Below are positions 25,415 to 34,216 of a DNA stretch of 34,308 nt, piece by piece (position 1 is the stretch's first letter; every line of letters starts with the position of its first letter). Source of the stretch: Saprospiraceae bacterium (GTDB taxonomy: Bacteria > Bacteroidota > Bacteroidia > Chitinophagales > Saprospiraceae); NCBI GenBank assembly GCA_013360405.1, contig JABWBR010000080.1:1-34308 (forward strand). The letters run 5' to 3'. The notes below the pieces were generated by a model. That model made no database searches. It was not told the DNA's origin and worked only from the letters and a program-made list of their open reading frames with translations. Position numbers and translations under genes: made by a program.

Positions 25415-25499
25415 TTTGCTAATTTGCTAATTTGCTAATTTGCTAATTTGCTAATTTGCTAATTTGCTAATTTGCTAATTTGCTAATTTGCTAATTTGC
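25415..25499. repeat. Octamer tandem array TTTGCTAA
   Basis: About 10.6 uninterrupted copies of the 8-base unit TTTGCTAA (TTAGCAAA on the minus strand). It ends 10 bases before the ATG of the minus-strand gene at 25404, so it occupies that gene's upstream region. No CRISPR-like spacers occur. Confidence 0.95.
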
Positions 25500-25510
25500 A
25501 ATATAATTAT

Positions 25511-25606
25511 CAGCACATTAACTCATCAGCACATTAACTCATCAGCACATCAGCACATCAGCACATCAGCACATTAGCACATCAGCACATCAGCACATCA
25601 GCACAT
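25511..25606. repeat. Octamer tandem array CAGCACAT overlapping a gene end
   Basis: Copies of CAGCACAT, slightly interrupted near 25518-25543 by TTAACTCAT inserts. On the minus strand the unit reads TGATGTGC, and the cyclase stop TGA (25598-25600) and its last two codons lie inside it. Confidence 0.95.
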
Positions 25607-26350
25607 TAAATAAAGCACCGGCTTACTGGGGCTCACGTCGAGTTCAAAGCTGGCAATTTGGAGGTTTAGCAAATATAAACCATCAGGGATAGAATTGTTC
25701 ACATAAATCAGCTCGGAGATTGTACAATTTGAGCGGGTATGGTGTGGGTATTGCCAAAACGCTTTATGGGCGAGCAGTTGGCCGCCGTCTTCTTCGCGGT
25801 CCACGCTGGGCAGATCGATAAGCAGGTGTTCGATGCCGTGGTCGGCCATCCAGGTGGCGGCGTCGTGGTGGAGGTAAGGTGGGTTGGCGCCCGAATAATT
25901 GGTGCGCAACTTGAGGTCGTCGTTGGGCATCGTGCGCAGTACCAGCGCTTTAATATCCGTGGTGTCGGGCAGGGCTTCTTCGAGTTGGCGGCGCAAGATC
26001 ACGCGGTCGCCGTTGTCGAGGCGCTGGGGGAATACCGTGACGAGCCGCGCCGGGAAGTGGAATTGGCGCAGGCATTGGTTGATCGTATAGGTTTCGAGGG
26101 CTATATGCCCCACGCATTCGGTATGCGTGCCATTGCCGTGGGGGTTTATTTTTATATTAAAAAAATTGACGGGGCCTCCTTGTGCGGTAGCGCCGATAAA
26201 GCTGCCTGCCACCACGGGCCAGGCTTCCATAGGCGGGGCATAAAAGCAATTGACGGTATCGAGTTCCGGCTGGAGGGGGATCGAAATATCCAGCGGACGG
26301 CTCAAATCACAGCGATAGGGGCGCCCTTGCACGATGAGGTCGAGGTGCAT
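25598..26350 (-). CDS. Cyclase family (kynurenine formamidase-like) metal hydrolase
   Basis: A 250-residue protein of the cyclase/KynB fold. The metal-binding block NPHGNGTHTECVGH (69-82) supplies H71, H76 and E78 and corresponds to the HxGTHxD-type signature; a second conserved block LLIDLPSVDREEDGG (around 176-190) with an acidic pair and AHKAFW follows. Members hydrolyse small amides such as N-formylkynurenine or related compounds, using Zn or Mn; the substrate here is unknown. It lies 23 bases downstream of the metallophosphoesterase on the same strand, so they form an operon. Its last residues (MC) and stop codon are formed by an octamer repeat array, which may have replaced the original end. 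Confidence 0.8.
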   Translation of the reverse strand: MHLDLIVQGRPYRCDLSRPLDISIPLQPELDTVNCFYAPPMEAWPVVAGSFIGATAQGGPVNFFNIKINPHGNGTHTECVGHIALETYTINQCLRQFHFPARLVTVFPQRLDNGDRVILRRQLEEALPDTTDIKALVLRTMPNDDLKLRTNYSGANPPYLHHDAATWMADHGIEHLLIDLPSVDREEDGGQLLAHKAFWQYPHHTRSNCTISELIYVNNSIPDGLYLLNLQIASFELDVSPSKPVLYLMC

Positions 26351-26373
26351 AGTTTTTGGGACAAAGATAAAGA

Positions 26374-27606
26374 CTATTGTCGATGCAGCGTCATCACGGT
26401 AATTTCAGGGAGGATGCCCACGCGGCCGGGGTATCCCAGAAAGCCCAGTCCCCTGTTGACATACAAAAACTGTTTGCCGCGGTTGTACAAACCTGCCCAC
26501 TGGCGGTACACGTATTGAATGGGGCTCCATTTGAACCAGCCGCGGATTTCAAAGCCAAATTGCATGCCGTGGGTGTGCCCCGAAAAGGTAACGTTGATAT
26601 CGGGGAAATGGGGCACCACTTGTTCCTCCCAATGCGAGGGGTCGTGCGAGAGCAGGAGTTTGAGCGGCGCCTGCTGGGAGCCTTCGTAAGCTTCGGGCAG
26701 TCGGCCGTATTTCGGAAACCGGGGGTGTGCCGAGTAGTTTTCCACGCCGATAACGGCCACCTGCTCGCCGTTGATATCCAGCAGGCGGTGTTCGTTGAGC
26801 AGCAGATTCCAGCCGAGCCGGCGGTGGATAGCCAGCAGTTGGGCCATATTTTGCCGTTTGGCGTCGGCATTGGGCCATTGCAGATAATCGCCGTAGTCGT
26901 GGTTGCCCAGCACGGAGTAAACCCCGTGTCGCGCTTGTATTTTATCAAAAACGTCCACAAAAGGTTCGGCTTCGTGAGCGGCGTAATTGACCAGGTCGCC
27001 GGTAAAAAACACCAGGTCGGGTTTTTCGCGGTTGATCAAGGCCACGGCTTCGCGCACGGGTTCGCTTGCGGGAAAAGAGCCGGTATGAATGTCGGATATC
27101 TGGACAATGCGCAGTCCCTCGAGCGCTGCCGGCAGGTCGCTTACCGGCACCTGGTGGCGGTGCAGGCGATAGCGGTAGCGGTTGCGCAGCATGCCGTAGG
27201 TGAGTGAAATCAGGGGAATAGAGGCCAGGGTGAGTCCCACCTGGGCCAGCAGGGTAGAACGGGAGTAATACGGGGCGGCTACCTCGCCGCCCAGTCCGTC
27301 GTATACACTCAGCAGCAAACGCCTGAAATCGTCGATCAGCAGGGCGCCGGCCAGCAGCAACTTGGACGCATAAATAATAATGAGCAGGCTGCGGACGATA
27401 GACACCACATTCTGGTTCCACCCTGCCAAACCCGTAGTAGCCGAGCTGACGAGAAATGCCAGCGAAAACACGGGAATTGACCAATACACGAGGGTTAGTA
27501 CCAAGCGCCAGTTATCGCTCCAGGAAGCCGTGAGCAGTGGTACGGCCTGAAAAGCGTATACATCGAGAAAAATAATGAGTGCAACCAGCGGCAAATAACG
27601 CTTCAT
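26374..27606 (-). CDS. Membrane-anchored metallophosphoesterase
   Basis: A 410-residue protein with about four N-terminal membrane helices (4-24, 36-56, 68-90, 116-138) and a calcineurin-like phosphoesterase domain. Metal and catalytic motifs: SDIHTG (D172, H174), FTGDLVNY (D204), GNHDY (N235, H236), H321 in LSHDP, and GHTHG (343-347). This set is complete for a two-metal phosphodiesterase/phosphomonoesterase. Similar multi-pass enzymes (YkuE/YaeI-like) act on lipid pyrophosphates or unknown phospho-compounds in the envelope. The domain probably lies on the inner face or in the periplasm, which cannot be settled here. First gene of a two-gene operon with the cyclase. The 450-base gap upstream (27607-28056) contains no further gene. 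Confidence 0.9.
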   Translation of the reverse strand: MKRYLPLVALIIFLDVYAFQAVPLLTASWSDNWRLVLTLVYWSIPVFSLAFLVSSATTGLAGWNQNVVSIVRSLLIIIYASKLLLAGALLIDDFRRLLLSVYDGLGGEVAAPYYSRSTLLAQVGLTLASIPLISLTYGMLRNRYRYRLHRHQVPVSDLPAALEGLRIVQISDIHTGSFPASEPVREAVALINREKPDLVFFTGDLVNYAAHEAEPFVDVFDKIQARHGVYSVLGNHDYGDYLQWPNADAKRQNMAQLLAIHRRLGWNLLLNEHRLLDINGEQVAVIGVENYSAHPRFPKYGRLPEAYEGSQQAPLKLLLSHDPSHWEEQVVPHFPDINVTFSGHTHGMQFGFEIRGWFKWSPIQYVYRQWAGLYNRGKQFLYVNRGLGFLGYPGRVGILPEITVMTLHRQ

Positions 27607-27874
27607 AATGAGTTTGCTTATGGCTATGTAATGTCTTAACCGGCAAGTAAGTTGAAAACCGGCAGGTCAAAAGGCCTTTTTTCAGACCAAAGTGCGGTTT
27701 TTGTCGGTCAACACACTTTTGGGGGCATAAGAAGCAGGTTGTACAGTACGTTATGTAGTTCTGTTATTTTCGTATAGAAAAAAATTTATTCTATCGAAAG
27801 GGGTTACGGCATCGAAAGCAAATTTTTTTTTCATCGCATTGGGTGAAAAGAAATTGAACGTTTTTGATTTTTAA

Positions 27875-27928
27875 AAAATATTATTCTGAAATATTATTAT
27901 TTTTTTATTAATTTTAGAATAATATTTT
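27875..27928. promoter_or_regulatory. AT-rich inverted repeat upstream of the beta-barrel promoter
   Basis: AAAATATTATTCT at 27875-27887 and AGAATAATATTTT at 27916-27928 are perfect 13-base inverted repeats 28 bases apart. The right arm ends nine bases before the -33 element. It may be an operator or an upstream hairpin. The remaining part of this gap includes a 12-base palindrome AAAAGGCCTTTT at 27669-27680. Confidence 0.45.
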
Positions 27929-27937
27929 GATAAATAC

Positions 27938-27968
27938 TTGGCTGATAAAAATCATCGCCGTAACTTTG
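27938..27968 (+). promoter_or_regulatory. Promoter of the beta-barrel gene
   Basis: TTG at 27938-27940, 20 bases, then TAACTTTG at 27961-27968: an exact Bacteroidota promoter. The expected transcript starts near 27975 and leaves a leader of about 80 bases before ATG 28057. Confidence 0.8.
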
Positions 27969-28056
27969 TATCGAAATTGCAAGTTGGCGTTATAAGCCAT
28001 ATAATGTATTGTGAATTCACCCCCTATTTACAGACTAACTTATAAATCGAAATACC

Positions 28057-28650
28057 ATGAACGCTTCCAAAATCTTCGCCCTGACCCTCATTCTTGCAGC
28101 CACGACTGCAGCACTCCAAGCACAACCGGTTCGTTTCAGCAAAGGCGACCTCGACTTGTCGGCCGGCATCGGCATGTTTTCTACTTTTGCAGCCGACCGC
28201 GGCACTACGGTAGTACCGCCGGTGAGCGCTCAACTGGTATATCGCCTGGCGCCCAATTTCAGCCTTGGCGCATATGCGGCTTACTCTACCACAGAAAGCA
28301 ACAAGGTATTGCGCCCCAACGGCGCGGTTGATTTTTACGAAAACCAATTTACGATGCTGGGCCTGCGCGCAGCCGCTCACAGCAACCGCATCGACAACTG
28401 GGATATTTATGGCGGTTTTATGGTGGGATACAATATTCCCAATGTAACGCACACTCAACTTGTAGCGCCTACTGGCGGCGACTCTCCCCGCGACGATATT
28501 CAGCCTACGTTTACCCGCCCCAGCTCCAGCAAAATGAGCTTTAGCGGTTTCGTCGGCGCTTCTTATTTCTTCAACAAGAAGATCGGCGCTTTTGGTGAGT
28601 TGGGTTACGGCATTTCGCTGCTCAACTTCGGCGTTACCTGCCGCCTTTAA
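28057..28650 (+). CDS. Outer membrane beta-barrel protein
   Basis: A 197-residue exported protein with a signal peptide (about 1-22, ending ALQA-Q) and alternating hydrophobic/polar strands such as LSAGIGMFSTF, SAQLVYRLAPNFSLGAYAAY, WDIYGGFMVGYNI and FVGASYFFNKKIGAFGELGYGIS, ending in a short strand with a terminal hydrophobic residue (GVTCRL). This is the OmpX/porin-family-like barrel pattern typical of Bacteroidota. No enzymatic motif. Expressed alone from a strong promoter; a GC-rich hairpin follows. Confidence 0.75.
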   Translation: MNASKIFALTLILAATTAALQAQPVRFSKGDLDLSAGIGMFSTFAADRGTTVVPPVSAQLVYRLAPNFSLGAYAAYSTTESNKVLRPNGAVDFYENQFTMLGLRAAAHSNRIDNWDIYGGFMVGYNIPNVTHTQLVAPTGGDSPRDDIQPTFTRPSSSKMSFSGFVGASYFFNKKIGAFGELGYGISLLNFGVTCRL

Positions 28651-28661
28651 TCCCCCCTCCT

Positions 28662-28694
28662 ACCGGTCAGACGGCTGCAAGCCGTCCGACCGGT
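28662..28694 (+). terminator. GC-rich hairpin after the beta-barrel gene
   Basis: Arms 28662-28676 and 28680-28694 pair over 15 bases with one mismatch around a 3-base loop (GCA). It is 12 bases past the stop. No T-tract follows, so it could end the transcript by another means or protect its 3' end. A further ACCGGT copy occurs at 28702-28707. Confidence 0.6.
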
Positions 28695-28751
28695 AACACC
28701 GACCGGTAAACCAATTCCCTCCTATCATTGTTACACCCTCAAATTGAACAC

Positions 28752-29663
28752 ATGCAACACGTGTTAATTGCGGGTGGAACGGGTCTGATCGGCACCCGAC
28801 TAAGCGAAATGCTGGTAGAGGCGGGGTACCGCGTAAGCCATCTCAGCCGCCGGGCGCAGCCAAACGGGACTTATCCAACTTATCAATGGGATGTAGAGCG
28901 GGGCACGATAGACGAGGCAGCCCTGGAAGAAGCCGACGTAGTGATCAACCTCGCCGGCGCCGGTATTGCCGACAAGCGATGGACGCCCGCGCGAAAGCAA
29001 CTCATCATCGACAGCCGGGTAAAAAGTAGCCGTTTGCTCCACGCTGCCGTGCAAAGATCGGCCAAAGCCCCGAAACTCTTTATTCTGGGGGCTGCCGTCG
29101 GGTATTATGGCGACCGTGGCAATGAGTTGCTGCAGGAAGAATCGCCGGCAGGCGCCGGGTTTATGCCGGAAAGCTGTATCGCCTGGGAAAAGCCTGCGGA
29201 AGAAATAGCTGCCAGCGGTATTCGAACCGTGATCTTGCGCACCGGCATCGTATTATCAACCCGGGGAGGCGCGTTAGAAAAGATACTGCAACCCTTGCGT
29301 TTCTTTTTGGGCGTATATTTTGGCAACGGCAGGCAGTGGTATTCGTGGATACATATCGACGACTTGTGCCGCATATTTATTCATGCCATAGAAAACGAAC
29401 ATTTGAAGGGCACGTATAATGCAGTAGCACCGCATCCTGCCTCCAATAAATCGCTGGTACAAGCGCTTGCAGCGGCTTATGGCCATCCGGCCCTCATCCT
29501 GCCCGCTCCAGCTTTTGCCATGCGCCTGGCCTTGGGCGAAATGTCGGCCGCCATATTAGACAGCACCAAAGTATCATCCCAAAAAATAGCGGCTACGGGC
29601 TTCCGCTGCGAATACCCCACCTTGTTGCATGCCGTCAAGGATCTTTTAACGCGGCAGGTATAG
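28752..29663 (+). CDS. TIGR01777 family epimerase-like oxidoreductase (YfcH-like)
   Basis: A 303-residue short-chain-dehydrogenase-like protein of the TIGR01777 (YfcH) type. GGTGLIG (8-14) is the NAD(P) loop; DVVINLAGAGIADKRWTPARK (around 62-82), ILGAAVGYYGDRG and YSWIHIDDLCRIF are family blocks. The C-terminal part carries the DUF1731-like segment (PAPAFAMRLALGEMSAAIL). The usual ATG is M at 28752, since the longer frame has no support. Function uncharacterised; sugar-nucleotide epimerase is the common label. Confidence 0.88.
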   Translation: MQHVLIAGGTGLIGTRLSEMLVEAGYRVSHLSRRAQPNGTYPTYQWDVERGTIDEAALEEADVVINLAGAGIADKRWTPARKQLIIDSRVKSSRLLHAAVQRSAKAPKLFILGAAVGYYGDRGNELLQEESPAGAGFMPESCIAWEKPAEEIAASGIRTVILRTGIVLSTRGGALEKILQPLRFFLGVYFGNGRQWYSWIHIDDLCRIFIHAIENEHLKGTYNAVAPHPASNKSLVQALAAAYGHPALILPAPAFAMRLALGEMSAAILDSTKVSSQKIAATGFRCEYPTLLHAVKDLLTRQV

Positions 29664-29669
29664 TGTCAA

Positions 29670-30107
29670 TCACGGTTTAAACACCTCAATTTCGTGGGTA
29701 CGCACCACCAGGTCGGTAAATTGCCCTTTAAAGCGGGTAGCTTTCACGATATGGTTATCGATCCAGTGGTAATTGCCGCCGCGGGGTTTGCAAAAGAGGA
29801 TAGCGTGGTATTTAAAGCCGTGTTTATTCAGCCATATTTCGGTATACTCCCGGTGTTCCTCGGTGCGCGAAGTAAAAAACGTGATAATATGGCCTTCGTC
29901 GTACCACTTGTTGATAATTCTCAGGGCATCGGGATAGGGCAGCACGGTGAGCATGCGCTCGGGTTCTTCATTGGGGATATCGTCGCAAATCGTGCCGTCT
30001 ATATCGATCAGGAAATTTTTTACCGATTCGGGTAAAACCGGGCTGATTCGCTCTCCTTTGTCATTAAATGCTTCGTGAAGTCCGGACTGATTTTCCGCAT
30101 TTTCCAT
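29670..30107 (-). CDS. Small HAD-type phosphatase
   Basis: A 145-residue HAD protein. DIDGTICDD (35-43) gives the nucleophile D35 and acid/base D37; FFTSRTEE (77-84) supplies motif II; K107 and D117 (CKPRGGNYHWIDNH) fit the later motifs. It resembles small HADs (often mislabelled phosphoheptose isomerase) of about this size. Substrate unknown. It lies 51 bases downstream of the M23 peptidase gene and is probably co-transcribed with it. Confidence 0.8.
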   Translation of the reverse strand: MENAENQSGLHEAFNDKGERISPVLPESVKNFLIDIDGTICDDIPNEEPERMLTVLPYPDALRIINKWYDEGHIITFFTSRTEEHREYTEIWLNKHGFKYHAILFCKPRGGNYHWIDNHIVKATRFKGQFTDLVVRTHEIEVFKP

Positions 30108-30158
30108 ATGTGTCTTTTTCGTTTGAATGGTTATGATGAGCGGGTAGCGTAATTAGCG

Positions 30159-31064
30159 CTAAAAGCTTATGTAGTCGGCAGGGTCTACGGGTTTGCCTTT
30201 AAACCACAATTCGAAATGTAGGTGGGGCCCGCTGGATAATTCGCCGGTATTGCCGATAATGGCCACGGCCTCGCCGGCTCTGACAAAGCTGCCTACTTTT
30301 TTGAGCAATACCGAATTGTGTTTATAAAAAGTAATAACATTATTAGCGTGTTGAATGCCGACGGTAAAGCCGGTTTCCTGGATCCAATCCGACAAAAACA
30401 CATAGCCGTCGAGGGCGGCTTTGATGGCCGTATTTTTGGGCGCGAGCACATCTATGCCGAAGTGGTGTTTATCATATCCGAAAGCGGCGCTAATTTCGCC
30501 TGATACCGGCGCGATAAAATACATTTGTTCGAGCGGCATATCGCGCGACACATAATTATTACTCGACAGCGTATTTTTAGCTACCTCGCCCACTTCTTCG
30601 AGGGCTACTTCCTTGCGCAATTGCTGTTCGGCTGCCGACGGCTTTTTTTCCTTCATCGTATCCACCGGCGCGCTTACCGACTTCGGCACCTCGTCGGCGG
30701 TCTGCACGTCGCCCACCAATAAGCGGCGTACGTTGTCGGAGTATTTGCGCGTGGCTTCCAGTTCTTCTTCCAGGTCTTCAACCTGACGATAGAGCGCCAT
30801 CAGCTCGCTGTTGCTGCTTATTCCGCTGCCGTAACCCGGCACATAGCGCCTAAGCGGCGTGAAAGAAACGAGGAAAATGCCCAGCAGCACCGTAACAACC
30901 AGCATGCTGCTCAACAAAATATAGGTATTGAGCAAGGTAAGCTTGTAGGATCCCACCTCCTTGAGCGTCTCATCATTCCTGATAATCAGGCGATAAGTAT
31001 GGCTGAGTTGTTCCTGTATGCGTTGCCAGCGACTTTTGGCGCCGTAATCTGCTCCTTGCGACAT
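30159..31064 (-). CDS. M23 (LytM-type) peptidase, membrane-anchored
   Basis: A 301-residue protein with a cytoplasmic N-terminus, one membrane helix (about 46-68), a coiled coil (about 84-115), a linker, and a C-terminal M23 domain (about 180-301). Zinc ligands: H201-x3-D205 in HFGIDVLAP and H283 in PHLHFELW, with H249 and H281 also at the expected active-site positions. The full set suggests an active peptidoglycan endopeptidase or an EnvC/NlpD-like activator; complete ligands favour real hydrolysis. Transcribed divergently from sprE across a 131-base gap with facing promoter elements. Confidence 0.88.
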   Translation of the reverse strand: MSQGADYGAKSRWQRIQEQLSHTYRLIIRNDETLKEVGSYKLTLLNTYILLSSMLVVTVLLGIFLVSFTPLRRYVPGYGSGISSNSELMALYRQVEDLEEELEATRKYSDNVRRLLVGDVQTADEVPKSVSAPVDTMKEKKPSAAEQQLRKEVALEEVGEVAKNTLSSNNYVSRDMPLEQMYFIAPVSGEISAAFGYDKHHFGIDVLAPKNTAIKAALDGYVFLSDWIQETGFTVGIQHANNVITFYKHNSVLLKKVGSFVRAGEAVAIIGNTGELSSGPHLHFELWFKGKPVDPADYISF

Positions 31065-31115
31065 CTTGGTACGTTAATTATACGCTGTTGTATACTATTA
31101 ATGCGCTAACTGCGA

Positions 31116-31147
31116 TTTGTAGTGTAGAGATAAATAAAATAACTTTG
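31116..31147 (+). promoter_or_regulatory. Promoter of sprE
   Basis: TTTG at 31116-31119, 20 bases, then TAACTTTG at 31140-31147, an exact match to the Bacteroidota consensus. Confidence 0.75.
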
Positions 31148-31162
31148 CCTTTTAAACCGCCA

Positions 31163-31170
31163 CAAAGATA
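31163..31170 (-). promoter_or_regulatory. Possible -7 element of the M23 peptidase promoter
   Basis: The minus strand reads TATCTTTG. No good -33 element sits 20 bases upstream, so this is tentative. It lies only 15 bases from the sprE -7 box, on the opposite strand. Confidence 0.35.
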
Positions 31171-31195
31171 AGCGTTTACGAATAGTGCGGGGTCT

Positions 31196-34100
31196 TTGAA
31201 GCGGCCTTTTAACCTTTTTTCAACAAAAACACAAACGGTTTTGAAGCGGTTTTACCTCTTAATATGGATTTTACCGGCGATTATCGCCCTGTCGGGTTGT
31301 ACTACGCAGAAGCGAAAAGGCGATATGTCGCTTTTAGGAAAGGCCTATCACAATACGACAGCCCATTATAACGGCTATTTTAATGCCGACGAACTGATGC
31401 AGGCCAGCATACTCACACTGGAGGCCCAGCACCAGGATAATTACAGCAAATTGCTGCCCATGTACAAATACATTGCAGCCGACAATCCGCAATCCGTTGC
31501 CGGTGATCTGGACGTGGCGATGAAAAAGGTGACCGTAGTGGTCAACCTGCATCGCCGCAGCGACTGGACCGACGATTGCTATTTGCTGGTGGGTAAGGCC
31601 CAATTCTACAAACAAGACTACGAAACCGCCGAAGAAACGCTGCGTTTTTCTGCCGACGAGTTCAATCCCTCTAAAGTCAAAAAGAAAAAAAGCACCAAGG
31701 CCGGTTCTTCTTCAAAGGCAAGTTCTAAATCCAAAAGCAGCAGCAGCAAAAAAAAGAGCGAGGCCTCCAGTTCTGACGATAGCGGCGAAGAAAAATTGAG
31801 CGCAAAAGAACAGGCCAAAAAACGCAAGCAATACAACAAGCAGATCAAGAAGAAGAAAAAAAGCAGTAGCAGCAGTAAGAAAAAATCGCCGGCTAAAAAG
31901 CCAACTACCACCAAAGAGGAAGAGAAACCTGCAGAAAAAGCGGAAGAACCCTCTCCCTCACCCGCAGAGGCCGGATTGATCAGCCTGACCGAAAGCGGTA
32001 CCCCGGGCGGAAAGGCCGACCCCGACGGCTACTTTATGAAACACCGCCCCGCCTACCAGGAAATCCAGCTGTGGCTGGCTCGCACGCTGATAGAGCGCGA
32101 TAAATACGACGAAGCTTTCCGCATGCTCAACCAATTGGAAGAAGATCCCAAAACGTTTAACGATGTGCGCCGGGAAGCCTCGGCAGCTAAAGCTTATTAT
32201 TACATCAAGCGCAAAATGCCGTCGCAAGCCGTGGTGCAGCTCGAAAAAGCCGCTGAACTGGCCGACAAACGCGCCGACAAAGCCAGGTATACTTTTATCG
32301 CCGCACAACTCCACCAGCAATTGGGCAACGCCGAAAGCGCTTACGCCGCTTTCGAGCGCGTATTGAAATTCAACCCCGTATACGAAATGGAGTTTAGCTC
32401 CAAACTCAATATGGCGCAAAATAGCTACCGCGCCGGCAAAGGTACGGCCGAAGAAGCCGTGCGCAACCTCGAAAAGCTACTCAAAGACTCCAAAAACCTG
32501 GAATTTCAGGATCAGATTTACTACGCCCTGGCAGAAATAGCACTCAAGGAAGGCAATCGCGACCAGGCCCTTGCTTACCTGGCCCAATCGCTCAAAAACA
32601 GCCGCCAAAACCGCAGCCAAAAAGCAGAGGCATACCTCACTATGGCACGACTGTTTTATGAAAACGAGGATTATCTGCCCGCTAAAGCTTACTACGACAG
32701 TACGCTACAGGTATTGGCCACCAATGACGAACGCTACGACGAGGTGACCAAACTCAGCAACAACCTCACCGATATTGCCCGCCACCTGCAAACCATTCAG
32801 CTGCAGGACAGTCTGCTCCGCATCAGCGAGTTGAGCGACAAAGAAAAACGCGAACTCGCCCTGCGTATCAAAGCAGAACAGGAAGAAGCCCAGCGCAAAG
32901 CGATGGCCGCCCAAACTACGGGCAAAGAAATACCGGGCAAAGCCGGCTCCAAAAACCTGCCCGGCAACGTCGTCGCCGCTACGCAAAGCGGACAGCGCCC
33001 GGCCCTTCAAAAAGAAAGTAGCTTTTTTGCCTACGACGACCGCGCCGTAAAACGCGGCCAACGAGAGTTTGACCGCCGCTGGGGCGTGCGCACGCTCGAA
33101 GACGACTGGCGCCGCGCCAACCGCCGCACCACCGTAGAAACGGAAGAAATCGCCGCCAGCGAAGAGGTCGTAGCGGCCAGTTCCCTCACTGACGACGACC
33201 TCAAACGCCTGCTCGGCAACGTGCCGGTGACGCAGGGCGGCAAAGACGAAGCAAATCGCCTCATCCGCGAAGCCATGTTCTCGTTGGGAACCCTCTATCG
33301 CGACCGACTCAAAAATTACGACAAAGCCGTGGAGTCGCTCGAAAAACTCAACGAACGCTACCCCGGTAATAATTATGAACTCGACTCCTGGTATTTCCTT
33401 TATCTCACTTATACGGATATGGGCAATAGCGCCAAAGCACAGGAGTATTTTGATAAAATTGTGGGCAAATATCCCACTTCCAATTACGCCAAAATCCTCA
33501 AGGACCCCAATTTCGCCGCTAAATACCTCGACGAAGAACGCCGCCAGGCACTCCAATACGACGAAATTTACAGCCTCTTTTCTACCGGCAATTACCGTGA
33601 TGCCTACGACCGTAGTCGCAATACGATGGAATCTCTGCTGGGTAAACACCCACTCAAACCCAAGTATGCCCTGCTCATGGCTATGTGTAGCGGCAACCTG
33701 CAGGGCAAAGACGCCTACATCAGCGAACTCCAACGCGTAGTAGCGATGTATCCCGAATCGGAAGAGCAAAAGCGCGCCAAAGAAATCCTCCGCCTGCTCG
33801 GCGCTACCGGCGCCGCCCTGCCCGGCAAGGAAAAAGAAGAAACTACCGGCTACAAACCGGAGGCTGACGACGCACACTATATTATTATCGTCTTCAAAGA
33901 CGAAAAAGTGGACCTCAACGCCGCTAAAATCAAAGTGTCGGACTTCAACGGCAAGTACTACAAACTCGATAACCTGCGCATCCAGAATATCTTCCTGGGC
34001 GAAGGCAGCAAAACCCCCGTGCTGCTGCTGCGCCGCACCAAAAACCAGGCCGACGCGATGAAGTATCTCGATACGGTGTACAAAAACCGCAAAGACTTCC

Positions 34101-34216
34101 TCGATAGCGGCACTATGGCCCACGATCTGATGATTATTTCTCAAAATAATTATCGCCTGCTACTGAGCAATAAAGACCTCACGGCCTATAAGTCGTTTTT
34201 TGATGCAACTTATTGA
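31196..34216 (+). CDS. sprE: SprE/PorW-type T9SS lipoprotein with TPR repeats
   Basis: A 1,006-residue lipoprotein. LSGC (lipobox, C35 from the 31196 start) ends the signal peptide, and GKAYHNTTAHYNGYFNADEL (47-66) is the characteristic SprE/PorW segment, followed by many TPR repeats. SprE/PorW is needed for the type IX secretion system and gliding in relatives. Residues about 159-259 are a Lys/Ser-rich low-complexity insert absent from what I recall of the usual proteins. The gene has no ATG before the lipobox; both candidate starts are TTG in a TTGAAGCGG context (31196 and 31241). The latter would give a more typical 20-residue signal peptide. The window's two T9SS cargo proteins make its role consistent. 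The last codon is followed directly by an octamer array. Confidence 0.85.
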   Translation: MKRPFNLFSTKTQTVLKRFYLLIWILPAIIALSGCTTQKRKGDMSLLGKAYHNTTAHYNGYFNADELMQASILTLEAQHQDNYSKLLPMYKYIAADNPQSVAGDLDVAMKKVTVVVNLHRRSDWTDDCYLLVGKAQFYKQDYETAEETLRFSADEFNPSKVKKKKSTKAGSSSKASSKSKSSSSKKKSEASSSDDSGEEKLSAKEQAKKRKQYNKQIKKKKKSSSSSKKKSPAKKPTTTKEEEKPAEKAEEPSPSPAEAGLISLTESGTPGGKADPDGYFMKHRPAYQEIQLWLARTLIERDKYDEAFRMLNQLEEDPKTFNDVRREASAAKAYYYIKRKMPSQAVVQLEKAAELADKRADKARYTFIAAQLHQQLGNAESAYAAFERVLKFNPVYEMEFSSKLNMAQNSYRAGKGTAEEAVRNLEKLLKDSKNLEFQDQIYYALAEIALKEGNRDQALAYLAQSLKNSRQNRSQKAEAYLTMARLFYENEDYLPAKAYYDSTLQVLATNDERYDEVTKLSNNLTDIARHLQTIQLQDSLLRISELSDKEKRELALRIKAEQEEAQRKAMAAQTTGKEIPGKAGSKNLPGNVVAATQSGQRPALQKESSFFAYDDRAVKRGQREFDRRWGVRTLEDDWRRANRRTTVETEEIAASEEVVAASSLTDDDLKRLLGNVPVTQGGKDEANRLIREAMFSLGTLYRDRLKNYDKAVESLEKLNERYPGNNYELDSWYFLYLTYTDMGNSAKAQEYFDKIVGKYPTSNYAKILKDPNFAAKYLDEERRQALQYDEIYSLFSTGNYRDAYDRSRNTMESLLGKHPLKPKYALLMAMCSGNLQGKDAYISELQRVVAMYPESEEQKRAKEILRLLGATGAALPGKEKEETTGYKPEADDAHYIIIVFKDEKVDLNAAKIKVSDFNGKYYKLDNLRIQNIFLGEGSKTPVLLLRRTKNQADAMKYLDTVYKNRKDFLDSGTMAHDLMIISQNNYRLLLSNKDLTAYKSFFDATY

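Noticed and set aside
25415-25606. CRISPR array
   Set aside because: The repeats are contiguous octamers with no spacers and no cas genes nearby.
32705-34144. 479-residue minus strand frame opposite sprE
   Set aside because: Antisense shadow; no motif, no start signal.
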